DNA of 64,000 nucleotides from assembly GCF_947492365.1 (NCBI RefSeq), contig NZ_CANLMB010000001.1:2222874-2286873 (forward strand), written 5' to 3'. How positions within the stretch are numbered: position 1 is the stretch's first letter; the number at the start of each line of letters is the position of its first letter. This stretch comes from an uncultured Erythrobacter sp. GTDB taxonomy: Bacteria; Pseudomonadota; Alphaproteobacteria; Sphingomonadales; Sphingomonadaceae. The notes below the pieces were generated by a model, which was not told the DNA's origin, ran no database searches, and was given only the letters and a program-made list of their open reading frames with translations. The position numbers and the translations under genes were made by a program. Positions 39,673-49,363 of the stretch are shown here, one piece after another.

Positions 39673-41930
39673 CCAACCACCCCCGCGCTCGACAGAGCTG
39701 CCAAGGTCAACACATCCGGCGCCGCGGCTGTCATCGGGACGATCTGGACCGGCTTCTCCATGCCAATCAGCATCGGGCCAACCGTGGTGTTTGCACCCAA
39801 CTCGCGCAGCATCTTGGCTGACAGGTTCGCCGATTGCAGGCCCGGCATGATGAGCACGTTCGCCGGAGCCGACAGGCGGCTGAAGGGATAGAGCTCCATC
39901 ACGCGCGGATTGAGCGCGGCGTCGGGTGCCATTTCGCCTTCATATTCGAAGCCCGGATTTTCCTCATCAAGGATCGCCACCGCATCGCGGATATTGCTGA
40001 GCCACTGTCCGGAGGGATTGCCGAAAGTCGAATAGGAAAGGAACGCAACGCGCGGCTCGTGACCCATGCGACGCGCGACCGCAGCGGTTTCCTTGGCGAT
40101 ATGGGCAAGCTCGGACGAGCTCGGCCGCTCGTTCATGGTGGTGTCGGCGAGGAACGTCGTGTGGTTCTTGCCGATCATCATATGGATGCCGAAGGGAAGG
40201 CAGTCCTCTTTCCTGTCGAGCACCATATTCACCTCGCGCACCGATTGCGCGAATGTGCGGGTGAGGCCGGTGATCATGCCGTCTCCGTGCCCAAGCGCGA
40301 CCAGAAGCGCGGCAAAGACGTTGCGCTCCTGATTGACCATCCGGCGCACATCGCGCTCAGTATAGCCTTTGCGCTGGAGGCGTTTGTAGAGATAGTCGAC
40401 CATCTGCGGCACATGGCTGCTGTCGGCCGAGTTTTGGATATCGAAACTGCCCGGATCGGAAACCGAAAGCTGGTGCAGCTTGTTCATCACCGCCTTGGTC
40501 CGGCCCACAAGGATCGGATTGCCCAGCCCGAAATCGCGATATTGGATAGCGGCGCGCAGCACCACTTCCTCTTCGGCCTCGGCAAAGACCATGCGTTTGG
40601 GGTTGGCTTTGGCCTCGTTGTAGACGCCGGTTAGGACAGAAGTCGTCGGGTTTAGACGCGCGCGGAGCGATACGCCGTAAGCCTCGAAATCGTCGATCTG
40701 GCTTTTCGCAACCCCTGAATCCATCGCCGCTTTGGCAACTGCCGAAGAGACGACCTCGATCAGGCGCGGATCGAAGGGCGCGGGGATGATGTAGTCAGTG
40801 CCGAACTTCTGGTTCTTGCCATAGGCGCTTGCCACTTCCTCAGGCACACGTTCGCGCGCGAGTTCAGCAATCGCAGTCGCAGCTGCGACCTTCATTTCCT
40901 CGTTGATCGTCGTGGCCTGCACGTCGAGCGCACCGCGGAAGATGAACGGGAAGCCCAGCACATTGTTGACCTGGTTGGGGAAGTCGCTGCGCCCGGTTGC
41001 AATGATCGCATCGGGGCGGACTTTCTTGGCCTCGTCCGGCATGATTTCCGGGGTCGGATTGGCCATCGCAAAGATGATCGGCTTATCCGCCATCTCCGCC
41101 ACCCATTCGGGTTTGAGCGCTCCGGCAGCCGACAGACCGAGGAAGATATCTGCGCCCTTGAGCGCTTCTTCGAGGCAGGTCGCATCGGTCGCAACCGCAT
41201 GCGCGCTTTTCCATTGATCGACATTGTCGCGGCCCGGCGTGATGGGGCCGGAACGGTCGCACATGATGACGTTTTCGTGGCGAACGCCCATCGCCTTGAT
41301 CAGCGCGGTGCAGGCAATCGCGGCAGCGCCCGCGCCATTCACTACAACCTTCACATCTTCGATATTACGGTCGGTGAGATGGCATGCATTGAGCAGGCCG
41401 GCGGCGGTGATGATCGCGGTGCCGTGCTGGTCATCATGCATGACCGGAATGTTCATCTTCTCACGCAGAGCTGCTTCGATGATGAAGCACTCGGGCGCCT
41501 TGATATCCTCAAGGTTGATCCCGCCAAAGCTCGGCTCCATCAGCGCGACCGCGTCGATGAATGCCTGCGGGTCTTCGGTATCGAGTTCGATGTCGATCGA
41601 GTCCACATCGGCAAAGCGTTTGAACAGCACCGCCTTGCCTTCCATCACCGGCTTGGAGGCGAGCGCGCCCAGATTGCCGAGACCGAGGATCGCGGAACCG
41701 TTGGAGATAACGGCGACCAGATTGCCTTTGGCAGTGTAGCGGTTGGCAAGCGAGGGGTCTTCGGCAATCGCTTCGACCGGAACGGCCACGCCTGGCGAGT
41801 AAGCGAGACTAAGGTCGCGCTGCGTCGTCATCGGCTTGGTCGCGACAATCTCGATCTTACCGGGCCGGCCCGATTCGTGATAAAAAAGCGCCTCGCGGCT
41901 GGTAAAGCCGCCTCTATTTTCGTCTGCCAT
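39669..41930 (-). CDS. maeB: NADP-dependent malic enzyme with phosphotransacetylase-like domain
   Basis: The protein is 753 residues from the ATG at 41930, which has AGGGGG just upstream; earlier in-frame starts lack this. Residues 1-430 are the malic enzyme ([48 protein letters not shown]), turning malate into pyruvate and CO2 with NADPH. The last 300 residues resemble phosphotransacetylase ([33 protein letters not shown]), usually a regulatory, inactive part. Its stop overlaps the end of the M50 gene by four bases. Confidence 0.95.
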   Translation of the reverse strand: MADENRGGFTSREALFYHESGRPGKIEIVATKPMTTQRDLSLAYSPGVAVPVEAIAEDPSLANRYTAKGNLVAVISNGSAILGLGNLGALASKPVMEGKAVLFKRFADVDSIDIELDTEDPQAFIDAVALMEPSFGGINLEDIKAPECFIIEAALREKMNIPVMHDDQHGTAIITAAGLLNACHLTDRNIEDVKVVVNGAGAAAIACTALIKAMGVRHENVIMCDRSGPITPGRDNVDQWKSAHAVATDATCLEEALKGADIFLGLSAAGALKPEWVAEMADKPIIFAMANPTPEIMPDEAKKVRPDAIIATGRSDFPNQVNNVLGFPFIFRGALDVQATTINEEMKVAAATAIAELARERVPEEVASAYGKNQKFGTDYIIPAPFDPRLIEVVSSAVAKAAMDSGVAKSQIDDFEAYGVSLRARLNPTTSVLTGVYNEAKANPKRMVFAEAEEEVVLRAAIQYRDFGLGNPILVGRTKAVMNKLHQLSVSDPGSFDIQNSADSSHVPQMVDYLYKRLQRKGYTERDVRRMVNQERNVFAALLVALGHGDGMITGLTRTFAQSVREVNMVLDRKEDCLPFGIHMMIGKNHTTFLADTTMNERPSSSELAHIAKETAAVARRMGHEPRVAFLSYSTFGNPSGQWLSNIRDAVAILDEENPGFEYEGEMAPDAALNPRVMELYPFSRLSAPANVLIMPGLQSANLSAKMLRELGANTTVGPMLIGMEKPVQIVPMTAAAPDVLTLAALSSAGVVG

Positions 41931-42070
41931 GATTGCCCCCTGAGAAATCCACCAATTGCACCATTTGCATGGTCTAGCTTGCTCCCAATCGAGAAGATAG
42001 AGGCCAAAGTGCGTTGAAAAGCTCGCGCGCTCTCTTCCCGAATCGTCTGCGGACTGGCTTACCGTTGCCA

Positions 42071-44701
42071 ATGGCCGCTTCCGCCTCCTCAAAACCCACT
42101 CCGATGATGGAGCAATATCTTGCGCTCAAGCATGAGGCGGGCGGGTCTTTGCTGTTTTACCGGATGGGCGATTTCTTCGAACTGTTTTTCGAGGATGCAA
42201 AGATAGCCGCCGACATCCTCGACATCGCGCTGACTTCGCGCGGCGAGCATGACGGGCAGCCGGTCGCGATGTGCGGGGTGCCGGTCCATTCGGCGGAAGG
42301 CTATCTGGCGCGGCTGATAAAGGCAGGCCAGCGGGTCGCGATTGCCGAACAGATCGAGACACCTGAAGAGGCGAAGGCCCGCGCCAAGCGCGAAGGCAAA
42401 CCGACTTCCAAGGCGCTGGTCGCGCGCGATATCGTGCGCTTTGTCACCGCAGGCACGCTAACCGAAGAGGCATTGCTCGAGCCGCGGCGTGCCAACCTCT
42501 TGGTCGCACTGGCCGAGGTGCGGGGCAGCATCGGCATCGCCAGTTGCGACATTTCAACTGGCGCAATGGTCCTCGCCGATTGCCCGCCTGAAATGCTCGG
42601 AGCCGAGCTCGCGAGGCTCGGCGCGACCGAAATTGTGGTGCCCGAAGACTGGGCGCATGGCCCCGATGAAACCGCCTTCCATGCCAGAAGCGCTTTTTCG
42701 AGCGATGCGGGTGCGGAGCGGCTGAAGTCGCTGCACGGCGTTTCGACGCTCGATGGCTTTGGCGATTTTTCTCGCGCCATGCTTTCGGCTGCCGGGGGTT
42801 TGATCGCTTATCTCGATCATGTCGGTCGCGGGACATTACCGCTGCTCTTGCCGCCAGTGCTGCGGGCCGAGGCGGCGGGAATGGCGATGGACGAAGCGAC
42901 GCGCGGGAGCCTCGAGATCCTCGAGGGCCAGAACGGCGCGCGCGCGGGCAGCCTGATAGCGGCGCTGGATCGCTGCTCGACCGGAGCGGGATCGCGCTTG
43001 CTGGCTGAAGATCTGTCCTCGCCCTTGCTTGATTCTGCGGCAATCGAAGACCGGCTGGCGCTAGTGCAATTCTGGCACGACCGCCCGATCGAGCGCGCCA
43101 ATCTGCGCGATGTGCTTCGCGCGCTCCCCGATATTGGCCGCGCTTTGGGCCGGATAGTCGCAGGGCGCGGCAGCCCGCGCGACCTCGGCCAGATCCGCGA
43201 CGGTTTGGGCGAGGCCTACCGCCTGCAGGACTGGCTGACCCGCGAAGCCGACCGGCCTGCCCTGCTCGACAAGCTGCTGCCGCATCTCGCCGGACACGGC
43301 GCGCTCACCGACCTACTTTCGCGCGCGTTGGTGGCCTCACCGCCGACTGAGCGAAGCAATGGCGGCTATATTGCAGAAGGCTACGATGCGAGCCTCGATG
43401 AGCTGCGCGTTATCTCCGGCAATGCGCGCAAAGCCATCGCCGCGATGGAAGCGCGCTACCGCGACGAGACGGGCATCGCCTCGCTCAAGATCAAGCATAA
43501 TGGCGTGCTCGGCTATTTCATTGAAGTGCCCAGCCGGCATGGTGACGCCCTGATGGCGGCTGACAGCGGCTTCACCCATCGGCAGACCATGAAAGGTGCG
43601 GTCCGCTTCAACTCGCTCGCACTGCACGAAGAAGCCTCGCGCATTTCTGAAGCAGGCGGACGAGCGCTTGCTGCCGAAGAAGCGCATTTCGAGGAGCTGG
43701 TCGGCGAAGTGAGCACTGCGCGCGAAGCCATCGCCGCAACCGCCGCCGCTCTTGCCCGCATCGATGTGGGCGCCGCCAATGCCGAGCGCGCGTCGCAAGG
43801 CGACTGGTGCCGCCCCGCAATCGACGAGACACAAGGACTGTCGATCACGGGCGGAAGGCATCCGGTGGTCGAAGCTGCGCTCGACAAATCGGGTGAGCGC
43901 TTTGTCGCCAATGATTGCGCTTTGCGCGGCGATGACCGTCTTTGGCTGATCGGCGGGCCGAATATGGGCGGCAAATCGACCTTCCTGCGTCAGAACGCGT
44001 TAATCGTGTTGATGGCGCAGGCAGGCTGCTTTGTTCCGGCAAAATCTGCGCGGATCGGGCTGGTCGACCGGCTATTCAGCCGCGTCGGCGCGTCGGACAA
44101 TCTTGCGCGCGGGCGCTCCACCTTCATGGTCGAGATGGTCGAAACCGCCGCCATTCTCGCACAAGCAACCGAGCGCAGCTTCGTCATCCTCGACGAAGTT
44201 GGACGCGGCACATCAACCTATGACGGTCTCGCGCTGGCATGGGCTGTGGTCGAAGCGGTGCATTCGCGGATCGGGTGCCGCTGCCTCTTCGCAACCCATT
44301 ATCACGAGCTCGCCCGGCTAGCCGAGACGTGCGAGAATCTCTCGCTCCACCATGTGCGCGCGCGCGAGTGGAAGGGCGACCTTGTGCTCCTCCACGAACT
44401 TGCCGAAGGGCCAGCCGACCGATCGTACGGACTGGCTGTCGCGAAGCTCGCCGGAGTGCCCGCGCCTGTGGTCGAACGAGCGCGGCAAGTGCTTGAAAAG
44501 CTGGAAAAAGCCCGCAGCGAAACCGGCGGACTTGCAGCGGGTCTGGGCGAATTGCCGCTTTTCGCAGCGGCGGCTCCGGTCGAGGCCGAACCAACGCCCG
44601 AGGAAGCCACCGCAGCGCGGCTGCGCGATGCCGATCTCGACGCGCTATCCCCGCGCGATGCGCTGGACCTGCTTTATGATCTCAAACGCGGGCTCGATTG
44701 A
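42071..44701 (+). CDS. mutS: DNA mismatch repair protein MutS
   Basis: The protein is 876 residues from the ATG at 42071; a TTG at 42014 with AGAGG upstream is the alternative start. The mismatch-reading N-terminal domain shows the Phe-x-Glu of FYRMGDFFELF. The ATPase has Walker A GPNMGGKSTFLRQ (near 640), signature ARGRSTFMVEMVETA, Walker B FVILDEVGRGTSTYDG and the HYHEL segment. It recognises mismatches and recruits MutL. It is divergent from maeB. Confidence 0.97.
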   Translation: MAASASSKPTPMMEQYLALKHEAGGSLLFYRMGDFFELFFEDAKIAADILDIALTSRGEHDGQPVAMCGVPVHSAEGYLARLIKAGQRVAIAEQIETPEEAKARAKREGKPTSKALVARDIVRFVTAGTLTEEALLEPRRANLLVALAEVRGSIGIASCDISTGAMVLADCPPEMLGAELARLGATEIVVPEDWAHGPDETAFHARSAFSSDAGAERLKSLHGVSTLDGFGDFSRAMLSAAGGLIAYLDHVGRGTLPLLLPPVLRAEAAGMAMDEATRGSLEILEGQNGARAGSLIAALDRCSTGAGSRLLAEDLSSPLLDSAAIEDRLALVQFWHDRPIERANLRDVLRALPDIGRALGRIVAGRGSPRDLGQIRDGLGEAYRLQDWLTREADRPALLDKLLPHLAGHGALTDLLSRALVASPPTERSNGGYIAEGYDASLDELRVISGNARKAIAAMEARYRDETGIASLKIKHNGVLGYFIEVPSRHGDALMAADSGFTHRQTMKGAVRFNSLALHEEASRISEAGGRALAAEEAHFEELVGEVSTAREAIAATAAALARIDVGAANAERASQGDWCRPAIDETQGLSITGGRHPVVEAALDKSGERFVANDCALRGDDRLWLIGGPNMGGKSTFLRQNALIVLMAQAGCFVPAKSARIGLVDRLFSRVGASDNLARGRSTFMVEMVETAAILAQATERSFVILDEVGRGTSTYDGLALAWAVVEAVHSRIGCRCLFATHYHELARLAETCENLSLHHVRAREWKGDLVLLHELAEGPADRSYGLAVAKLAGVPAPVVERARQVLEKLEKARSETGGLAAGLGELPLFAAAAPVEAEPTPEEATAARLRDADLDALSPRDALDLLYDLKRGLD

Positions 44702-44755
44702 GGAAAAAACACGCCTCCTCGCGGGCTTGCACCAAACTTTAACTGTCTGTTCGCT

Positions 44756-45250
44756 ATGCACGCACACATGTCAAAGAGCATGTTTGCAAATCCGAAAGCC
44801 GCGCTGGGCTTTGCCGGTGTGACGATTGCCATCGCAATCGCCGCCTCGTTCAGTGCAGGTATGTTCGTTCCTGGCGGCGATGCCCAGCCCGAGGAAGTCA
44901 CGGCCAACGTGGTAGAGGCTCCAAGCGCGCCTCAAGCCGCTGCTCCCGCAACCAGTTGGGCCGAAGCGGGCGACGATGAAGATTTCGGTGATGACTGGAG
45001 CGATGCCGCGACGTCCACCGCCAGCAATCGCGGGTGGAACGAATCAAGCAGTGGCGACGAGATGGCCGGACCGGCTTTTGGCGATTACTCGCCCGAAACT
45101 TCGGGTGCACCTCGGCAGGCCAGGTCCAGCGCATCGCGCAGCGAAGCAGCATCAGGCGCGCGTGTCCGATCGAGTGCCTCACCCGATGCACCGCCGCTCG
45201 ATCCGCCGCGCGGCGGCAATGACAATCCGGAAATCTCTATCGCTGACTGA
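44756..45250 (+). CDS. Membrane-anchored low-complexity protein of unknown function
   Basis: The 164-residue protein has a single hydrophobic segment (about residues 18-36) and then an Asp/Ser/Ala/Pro-rich disordered tail, probably outside the cytoplasm. An alternative ATG at 44768 would remove four residues. There is no recognised domain. It lies 54 bases after mutS and converges with the next gene. Confidence 0.55.
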   Translation: MHAHMSKSMFANPKAALGFAGVTIAIAIAASFSAGMFVPGGDAQPEEVTANVVEAPSAPQAAAPATSWAEAGDDEDFGDDWSDAATSTASNRGWNESSSGDEMAGPAFGDYSPETSGAPRQARSSASRSEAASGARVRSSASPDAPPLDPPRGGNDNPEISIAD

Positions 45251-45270
45251 CGCGTCTGCGCGTCGGCTAG

Positions 45271-46140
45271 TTACCGCGTCGGCACGGGCGCTTCGCCGGT
45301 ATAGTCGTAGAAGCCGCGACCAGTCTTGCGGCCAAGCCACCCTGCTTCGACATACTTCACCAGCAAGGGCGCCGGGCGATATTTGGTGTCCTTGGTGGTC
45401 TGGTAGAGCACGTTGATAATGTCGAGGCAGGTGTCCAACCCGACGAAATCGGCCAGTTGAAGCGGGCCCATCGGGTGATTGAGGCCCAGCCGGCAGCCCT
45501 TGTCGATATCCTCGATCCCGGCGGTTGACTGACCCAGCACAAACACTGCCTCGTTTATCATCGGCAACAGGATGCGATTGACCACAAAGCCGGGCTCGTC
45601 CTGACTGGTGACGACCTGCTTGCCCAGCCCTTCGGCGAAGGCGGTGATGCGGTCGGTCGTGACTTGCGCGGTTGCAAGGCCGGGAATCACTTCGATCAGG
45701 CCCATGACCGGCACCGGATTGAAGAAGTGCAGACCGATAAAGCGTTCCGGATCAGGCGAGTGGTTGGCCATCCGCGTGATCGGGATCGAGCTGGTGTTCG
45801 ACGCCATGATCGAGGTTGCGCCAAGGACTTTGCCAGCAGCTTCAAAAATCTTGAGCTTGATCTCTTCGCGCTCGGTCGCCGCCTCGATGATGAGATCAGC
45901 CTCGGCCATCGGCGCGTAGTCGCCAACGGGGGTGATCTTGGACAGGAGCGCCTCGGCGGCATCGGCTTCGATCTTGCCGCGCCCGACCAGCTTGGCAACC
46001 GCGCTCTCGATCTTGCCTTTGCCCGCTTCAGCGGTTGCAAGGTCGATGTCGGACAGCATCACCTTCATCCCGTGGGCGGCGACTGTCTGGGCGATCCCGG
46101 TGCCCATCTGACCGGCTCCGATAACGGCGATATTGCGCAT
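45271..46140 (-). CDS. hbd: 3-hydroxybutyryl-CoA dehydrogenase
   Basis: The 289-residue NAD-dependent enzyme has the Rossmann start IAVIGAGQMGTGIAQTVAAHG. Its catalytic His lies in GLHFFNPVPVMGLIEVIPG (near 139), SNTSSIPITRMA comes before it, and the C-terminal domain reads GCRLGLNHPMGPLQLADFVGLD. It interconverts 3-hydroxybutyryl-CoA and acetoacetyl-CoA, fitting the CoA-transferase operon elsewhere in the window. The ATR and small membrane-protein genes lie directly upstream on the same strand. Confidence 0.95.
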   Translation of the reverse strand: MRNIAVIGAGQMGTGIAQTVAAHGMKVMLSDIDLATAEAGKGKIESAVAKLVGRGKIEADAAEALLSKITPVGDYAPMAEADLIIEAATEREEIKLKIFEAAGKVLGATSIMASNTSSIPITRMANHSPDPERFIGLHFFNPVPVMGLIEVIPGLATAQVTTDRITAFAEGLGKQVVTSQDEPGFVVNRILLPMINEAVFVLGQSTAGIEDIDKGCRLGLNHPMGPLQLADFVGLDTCLDIINVLYQTTKDTKYRPAPLLVKYVEAGWLGRKTGRGFYDYTGEAPVPTR

Positions 46141-46223
46141 GGCTCTCTTCCCTTCGCAAGTGCAGCAAGGCGCGTGCCCTAGCGGGGAAGCCTGCCTGTG
46201 GCTAGCTGTTCGTTAGCGGTTGG

Positions 46224-46799
46224 CTAGCGATTGGCTCCGGGCACCCACTTTACGTCTGACTTGCCATTGTCATTGAGCACGCGGGCCAAGACAAACAGCA
46301 GGTCGGACAGGCGATTGATATAGGCGAGCGCGGCCGGATTGACGTCGGCGCCTTCCGCAAGCTCGGTCATATAACGCTCGGCGGCGCGGGTCGTCGCACG
46401 GGCCAGATGAACGCGTGCCGAAGCCTCACTGCCGCCAGGCAGCACAAAGCTGGTGAGCGGCTCCAGAGCCTCGTTCAATGCGTCAATCTGCTGCTCAAGC
46501 CAAAGTGTCTGGGTGTCGACAATCCGTAGGACCATCTCCGAAGGCGAAAAATCGCCATTTGCAGCTGGCGTGGCGAGGTCTGCGCCCAGATCGAACATAT
46601 CGTTTTGGATACGGGTGAGGAGCGCGCGGTGCGCCTCGTCTTCCAACCCGCAGATTGCAAACCCGATTGCGCTGTTTGCCTCGTCAACCGCGCCGATTGC
46701 TGCGATCCGAGCCGAGTGCTTTGCCTCACGCGAGCCATCGACAAGGCCGGTTGTGCCGTCATCGCCGGTGCGGGTGTATATCTTGTTGAGTTTTACCAT
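46224..46799 (-). CDS. Cob(I)alamin adenosyltransferase, PduO type
   Basis: The 191-residue protein opens with LNKIYTRTGDDGTTGLVDG, the ATP-binding motif of PduO-type enzymes. It continues with SAIGFAICGL and the C-terminal ARATTRAAERYM and INRLSDLLFVLAR helices. It makes adenosylcobalamin, the cofactor of enzymes such as methylmalonyl-CoA mutase. Its neighbours, a small twin-helix membrane protein and hbd, match a common alphaproteobacterial cluster. Confidence 0.95.
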   Translation of the reverse strand: MVKLNKIYTRTGDDGTTGLVDGSREAKHSARIAAIGAVDEANSAIGFAICGLEDEAHRALLTRIQNDMFDLGADLATPAANGDFSPSEMVLRIVDTQTLWLEQQIDALNEALEPLTSFVLPGGSEASARVHLARATTRAAERYMTELAEGADVNPAALAYINRLSDLLFVLARVLNDNGKSDVKWVPGANR

Positions 46800-46847
46800 C
46801 GGCCTGATCCTATGACCGCCTATGGCCTGTGCGTCTAGTTGGCGCGT

Positions 46848-47078
46848 TTAGTTGGCAAGCAGCGCCAGCACCGCCACAACCACAATCGCGGCAAACTGAT
46901 ACTTGATACGCGCAAACATCGCCTTGTTCTGCATCAGCTGCATATCGGTGACGGTTTCGCCTTCGCCGGTTTCCAGATCGACCTTCGTCGTCTTCAAAAA
47001 GGCGATGATGCCGCGCACCAGCGATACGACCACGAGAATGCAAAGCACGATGAGGACAGGGATGAGGATGTAGTTCAT
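46848..47078 (-). CDS. Twin-transmembrane-helix small protein (HIG1-like)
   Basis: The 76-residue protein has helices at about 3-25 and 56-75, joined by a loop KTTKVDLETGEGETVTDMQLMQNKAMFARIKYQ. The loop and size fit the small HIG1-type membrane proteins that often precede the cobalamin adenosyltransferase gene. HIG1 proteins in mitochondria support respiratory complexes; the bacterial role is not established. Confidence 0.78.
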   Translation of the reverse strand: MNYILIPVLIVLCILVVVSLVRGIIAFLKTTKVDLETGEGETVTDMQLMQNKAMFARIKYQFAAIVVVAVLALLAN

Positions 47079-47102
47079 GGAGCCTAGATGGACGCTTTCG
47101 CG

Positions 47103-47945
47103 TCAAATATCACCCTTCAATTTTTGCAACCGAAGTTTCTCGGCAAGCAACAGTCCATCCTCTCCTGCCTGACGGCGGTCGGACAAAGCGGGCGAGCCGC
47201 GGCTTTTGGCAAGCTTTTGCCCGTCATCATCCAGTAGCAGACCGTGATGATGGCAATGCGGGACGGGCAGTTCGAGCAGCTCTTGCAAGACGCGGTGAAT
47301 ATGCGTTGCGTTGAACAGATCCTTGCCCCGCGTCACCAGCGTCACTCCATCGGCCGCATCGTCCATTGTTACGGCGAGGTGGTAACTCGCAGGCGCATCC
47401 TTGCGCACGATCACAGCATCTCCAAAATCGCTCAGATCGACCACAACGCTGCCCGCGACCTCATCGGTCCAGACCAGTTCCCCGACCTCGCACAACGCAG
47501 CGTCGATATCGAGCCGCAGGGCAGCGGGTTTGCTTGGATCAACTGGCTTACCCTTGCAGGTGCCGGGATAAAGCACCCCCTCCACGCCTCGCTGAGCGCC
47601 AGCCTCCTCGATCTCTTTTCGCGTGCAAATGCAGGGGTAGAGCAGGCCCCGTTCGAGAAGTTTTCGCGCCGCCGCCTCGTAGCTCTTCAACCGCGTGGAT
47701 TGTGCAGGCACTTCCTGCCATTCGAGCCCCAGCCATTCGAGATTACGGCGAAAGTCATCGGCATGTTCCGGCCGGGATCGCGCGCCGTCAATATCCTCGA
47801 TCCGCAGCAGAAACGTCCCGCCCGCCTGTGCCGCCAGATCATGGGCGAACACCGCCGAGAAAGCGTGCCCCAGATGCATCGCCCCATTGGGGCTAGGCGC
47901 AAATCTCGTCACAATTGGCTGGGCGTCGTCCATCGCTGCACCCAT
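47103..47945 (-). CDS. gluQ: Glutamyl-Q tRNA(Asp) synthetase
   Basis: The protein is about 280 residues and shorter than GltX because it lacks the anticodon-binding domain. It has TRFAPSPNGAMHLGHAFSAVF (HIGH motif), a zinc-type Cys cluster (YPCICTRKE and YPGTC) and the KLAKS signature near the end. It glutamylates queuosine in tRNA-Asp. Starts at 47945 (ATG), 47933 (ATG) or 47957 (TTG) are all possible; none has a clear ribosome-binding site at good spacing. Confidence 0.93.
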   Translation of the reverse strand: MGAAMDDAQPIVTRFAPSPNGAMHLGHAFSAVFAHDLAAQAGGTFLLRIEDIDGARSRPEHADDFRRNLEWLGLEWQEVPAQSTRLKSYEAAARKLLERGLLYPCICTRKEIEEAGAQRGVEGVLYPGTCKGKPVDPSKPAALRLDIDAALCEVGELVWTDEVAGSVVVDLSDFGDAVIVRKDAPASYHLAVTMDDAADGVTLVTRGKDLFNATHIHRVLQELLELPVPHCHHHGLLLDDDGQKLAKSRGSPALSDRRQAGEDGLLLAEKLRLQKLKGDI

Positions 47946-48073
47946 GCCACAGGACAAATCCCTGCGCTAATCATCGCTTTTGCCCGGCTTCTGGCTGTGG
48001 ATAGCCAAGGGCGCGCATCTAGGCGATAGGACGGGCGCACGGCATGTTCGTGTCAATCAGGGAGGAAGCCCAC

Positions 48074-48682
48074 GTGTTTCAAGCCGAACTGATCGAGAAT
48101 GCTGCCCGTTTCCGCAGCGCCCAGGATGATCCGGCGCGCAGCCTTTCGTCTTGTCCTGCGCTGGTGCTGAATGCGGATTACACCCCCCTTTCCTATTACC
48201 CGCTCAGCCTGTGGCCGTGGCAGACCGCGATCAAGGCAGTGTTCCTCGACCGGGTGGACATCGTCGAAAGCTATGACCGCGAGGTTCACTCGCCCAGCCT
48301 CGACATGAAAATCCCCAGCGTGATCGCGCTGCGCCAATATGTGAAGCAAAGCGAGTTTCCCGCTTTCACCCGCTTCAACGTGTTCCTGCGCGACAAATTC
48401 GCCTGCCAATATTGCGGCAATAGCGATCATCTGACCTTCGACCACGTCATCCCGCGCCGTCTGGGCGGCCGGACAACGTGGGAGAACATCATCACCGCCT
48501 GCGCGCCGTGCAATATGAAGAAGGGCGGACGCACGCCCAAACAGGCACACATGCCGGTCCAGATGAAGCCAATCCGACCGACCAGCTGGCAGCTGCAACA
48601 ACAAGGCAAGCAATTCCCGCCCAACTACTTGCACGAGACGTGGCGGGACTGGCTGTATTGGGATGTTGAGTTGGAGGCTTAG
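48074..48682 (+). CDS. HNH endonuclease family protein
   Basis: I choose the GTG at 48074 because GGAGGA (48061-48066) lies seven bases upstream; the ATG at 48044 lies before that site and would translate through it. The 202-residue product has CQYCGNSDHLTFDHVIPRRLGG (first Cys pair at 111/114, catalytic DH near 122), then ENIITACAPCNMKKGGRTP, a full zinc-stabilised HNH domain. Such solitary genes are widespread in alphaproteobacteria with no known partner. A restriction or repair role cannot be decided. Confidence 0.87.
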   Translation: MFQAELIENAARFRSAQDDPARSLSSCPALVLNADYTPLSYYPLSLWPWQTAIKAVFLDRVDIVESYDREVHSPSLDMKIPSVIALRQYVKQSEFPAFTRFNVFLRDKFACQYCGNSDHLTFDHVIPRRLGGRTTWENIITACAPCNMKKGGRTPKQAHMPVQMKPIRPTSWQLQQQGKQFPPNYLHETWRDWLYWDVELEA

Positions 48683-48719
48683 TTTTTTTACAAATTCTAT
48701 TATTTGCGGTACTCTCATC

Positions 48720-48735
48720 GAGTCAGGTTCGACTC
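48720..48735. repeat. Palindrome of two GANTC sites before the AT-rich lipoprotein gene
   Basis: GAGTC-N6-GACTC forms a dyad ending just before the GGGGG ribosome-binding site of the next gene. Both arms are CcrM (GANTC) methylation targets. Confidence 0.4.
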
Positions 48736-48746
48736 GGGGGTAAATC

Positions 48747-49334
48747 ATGATTTATTTCAATGATAAAGCATTCAAGTTAATTTGCGCGTTCTCGATCGCG
48801 TTTACTCTGTCAGGTTGCGGGAATAGGTTTTTCTCTCCGCGTTCGACCAATCCATTGATAGAAGATCGTGTGAGGCTTGGCGGAACTGAAAACGGAAAAA
48901 TGTCAGTATTGACTTCGAGAGCCGATCGAAGAACCATCTTAGTCTTTGGCGAACGGCAAGTTTGTGCCGAACCATCACCAGACGTCGCGGAAGCAGTCTA
49001 TTCACAGGCTGCTGGGGAGCTAGCCGCAAAAGGTGTGAATGTAGGAGCAAGTCAAACATTGCAAACCGCGGTTATGCAACTTACTCGTCGATCTCAAGGT
49101 TTGGAAATGTATCGCAGTGGATCTTTCGTAAATTGCATGATGTACTACAATGGTGCCTTAACTGCGGATCAATATGTCGATCGAATGGATCGATTATTCC
49201 AAGAGACGGTTAAATTGACTAGAGAAGAGATTGAGCACCTTCCAGAGATTGCCAGCACGATTCTGCAGGTCTCGAACCCTCAATCGAATACTCCAAATGT
49301 CGATTCGATAGGCGGTCAAAACACAGGCTCATAG
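48747..49334 (+). CDS. Lipoprotein of unknown function in an AT-rich segment
   Basis: The 195-residue product has a lipoprotein signal with lipobox LSGC (near residue 24). The soluble part contains SVLTSRADRRTILVFGERQVCAEPSPDVAEAVYSQ and a Cys near 130 that could pair with the earlier Cys. I do not recognise a characterised family. GGGGG lies six bases before the ATG. Base and codon use are clearly more AT-rich than in the neighbours (many AAA, TTA, ATA and AAT codons), suggesting recent acquisition. No mobility gene adjoins it. Confidence 0.75.
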   Translation: MIYFNDKAFKLICAFSIAFTLSGCGNRFFSPRSTNPLIEDRVRLGGTENGKMSVLTSRADRRTILVFGERQVCAEPSPDVAEAVYSQAAGELAAKGVNVGASQTLQTAVMQLTRRSQGLEMYRSGSFVNCMMYYNGALTADQYVDRMDRLFQETVKLTREEIEHLPEIASTILQVSNPQSNTPNVDSIGGQNTGS

Positions 49335-49363
49335 ATTACGTTGAGTAGATCACCTCCAGTCGG

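Noticed and set aside
45249..45264. GACGCG-TCTG-CGCGTC hairpin after the membrane-anchored low-complexity protein
   Set aside because: No T run follows, so it is not supported as a terminator.
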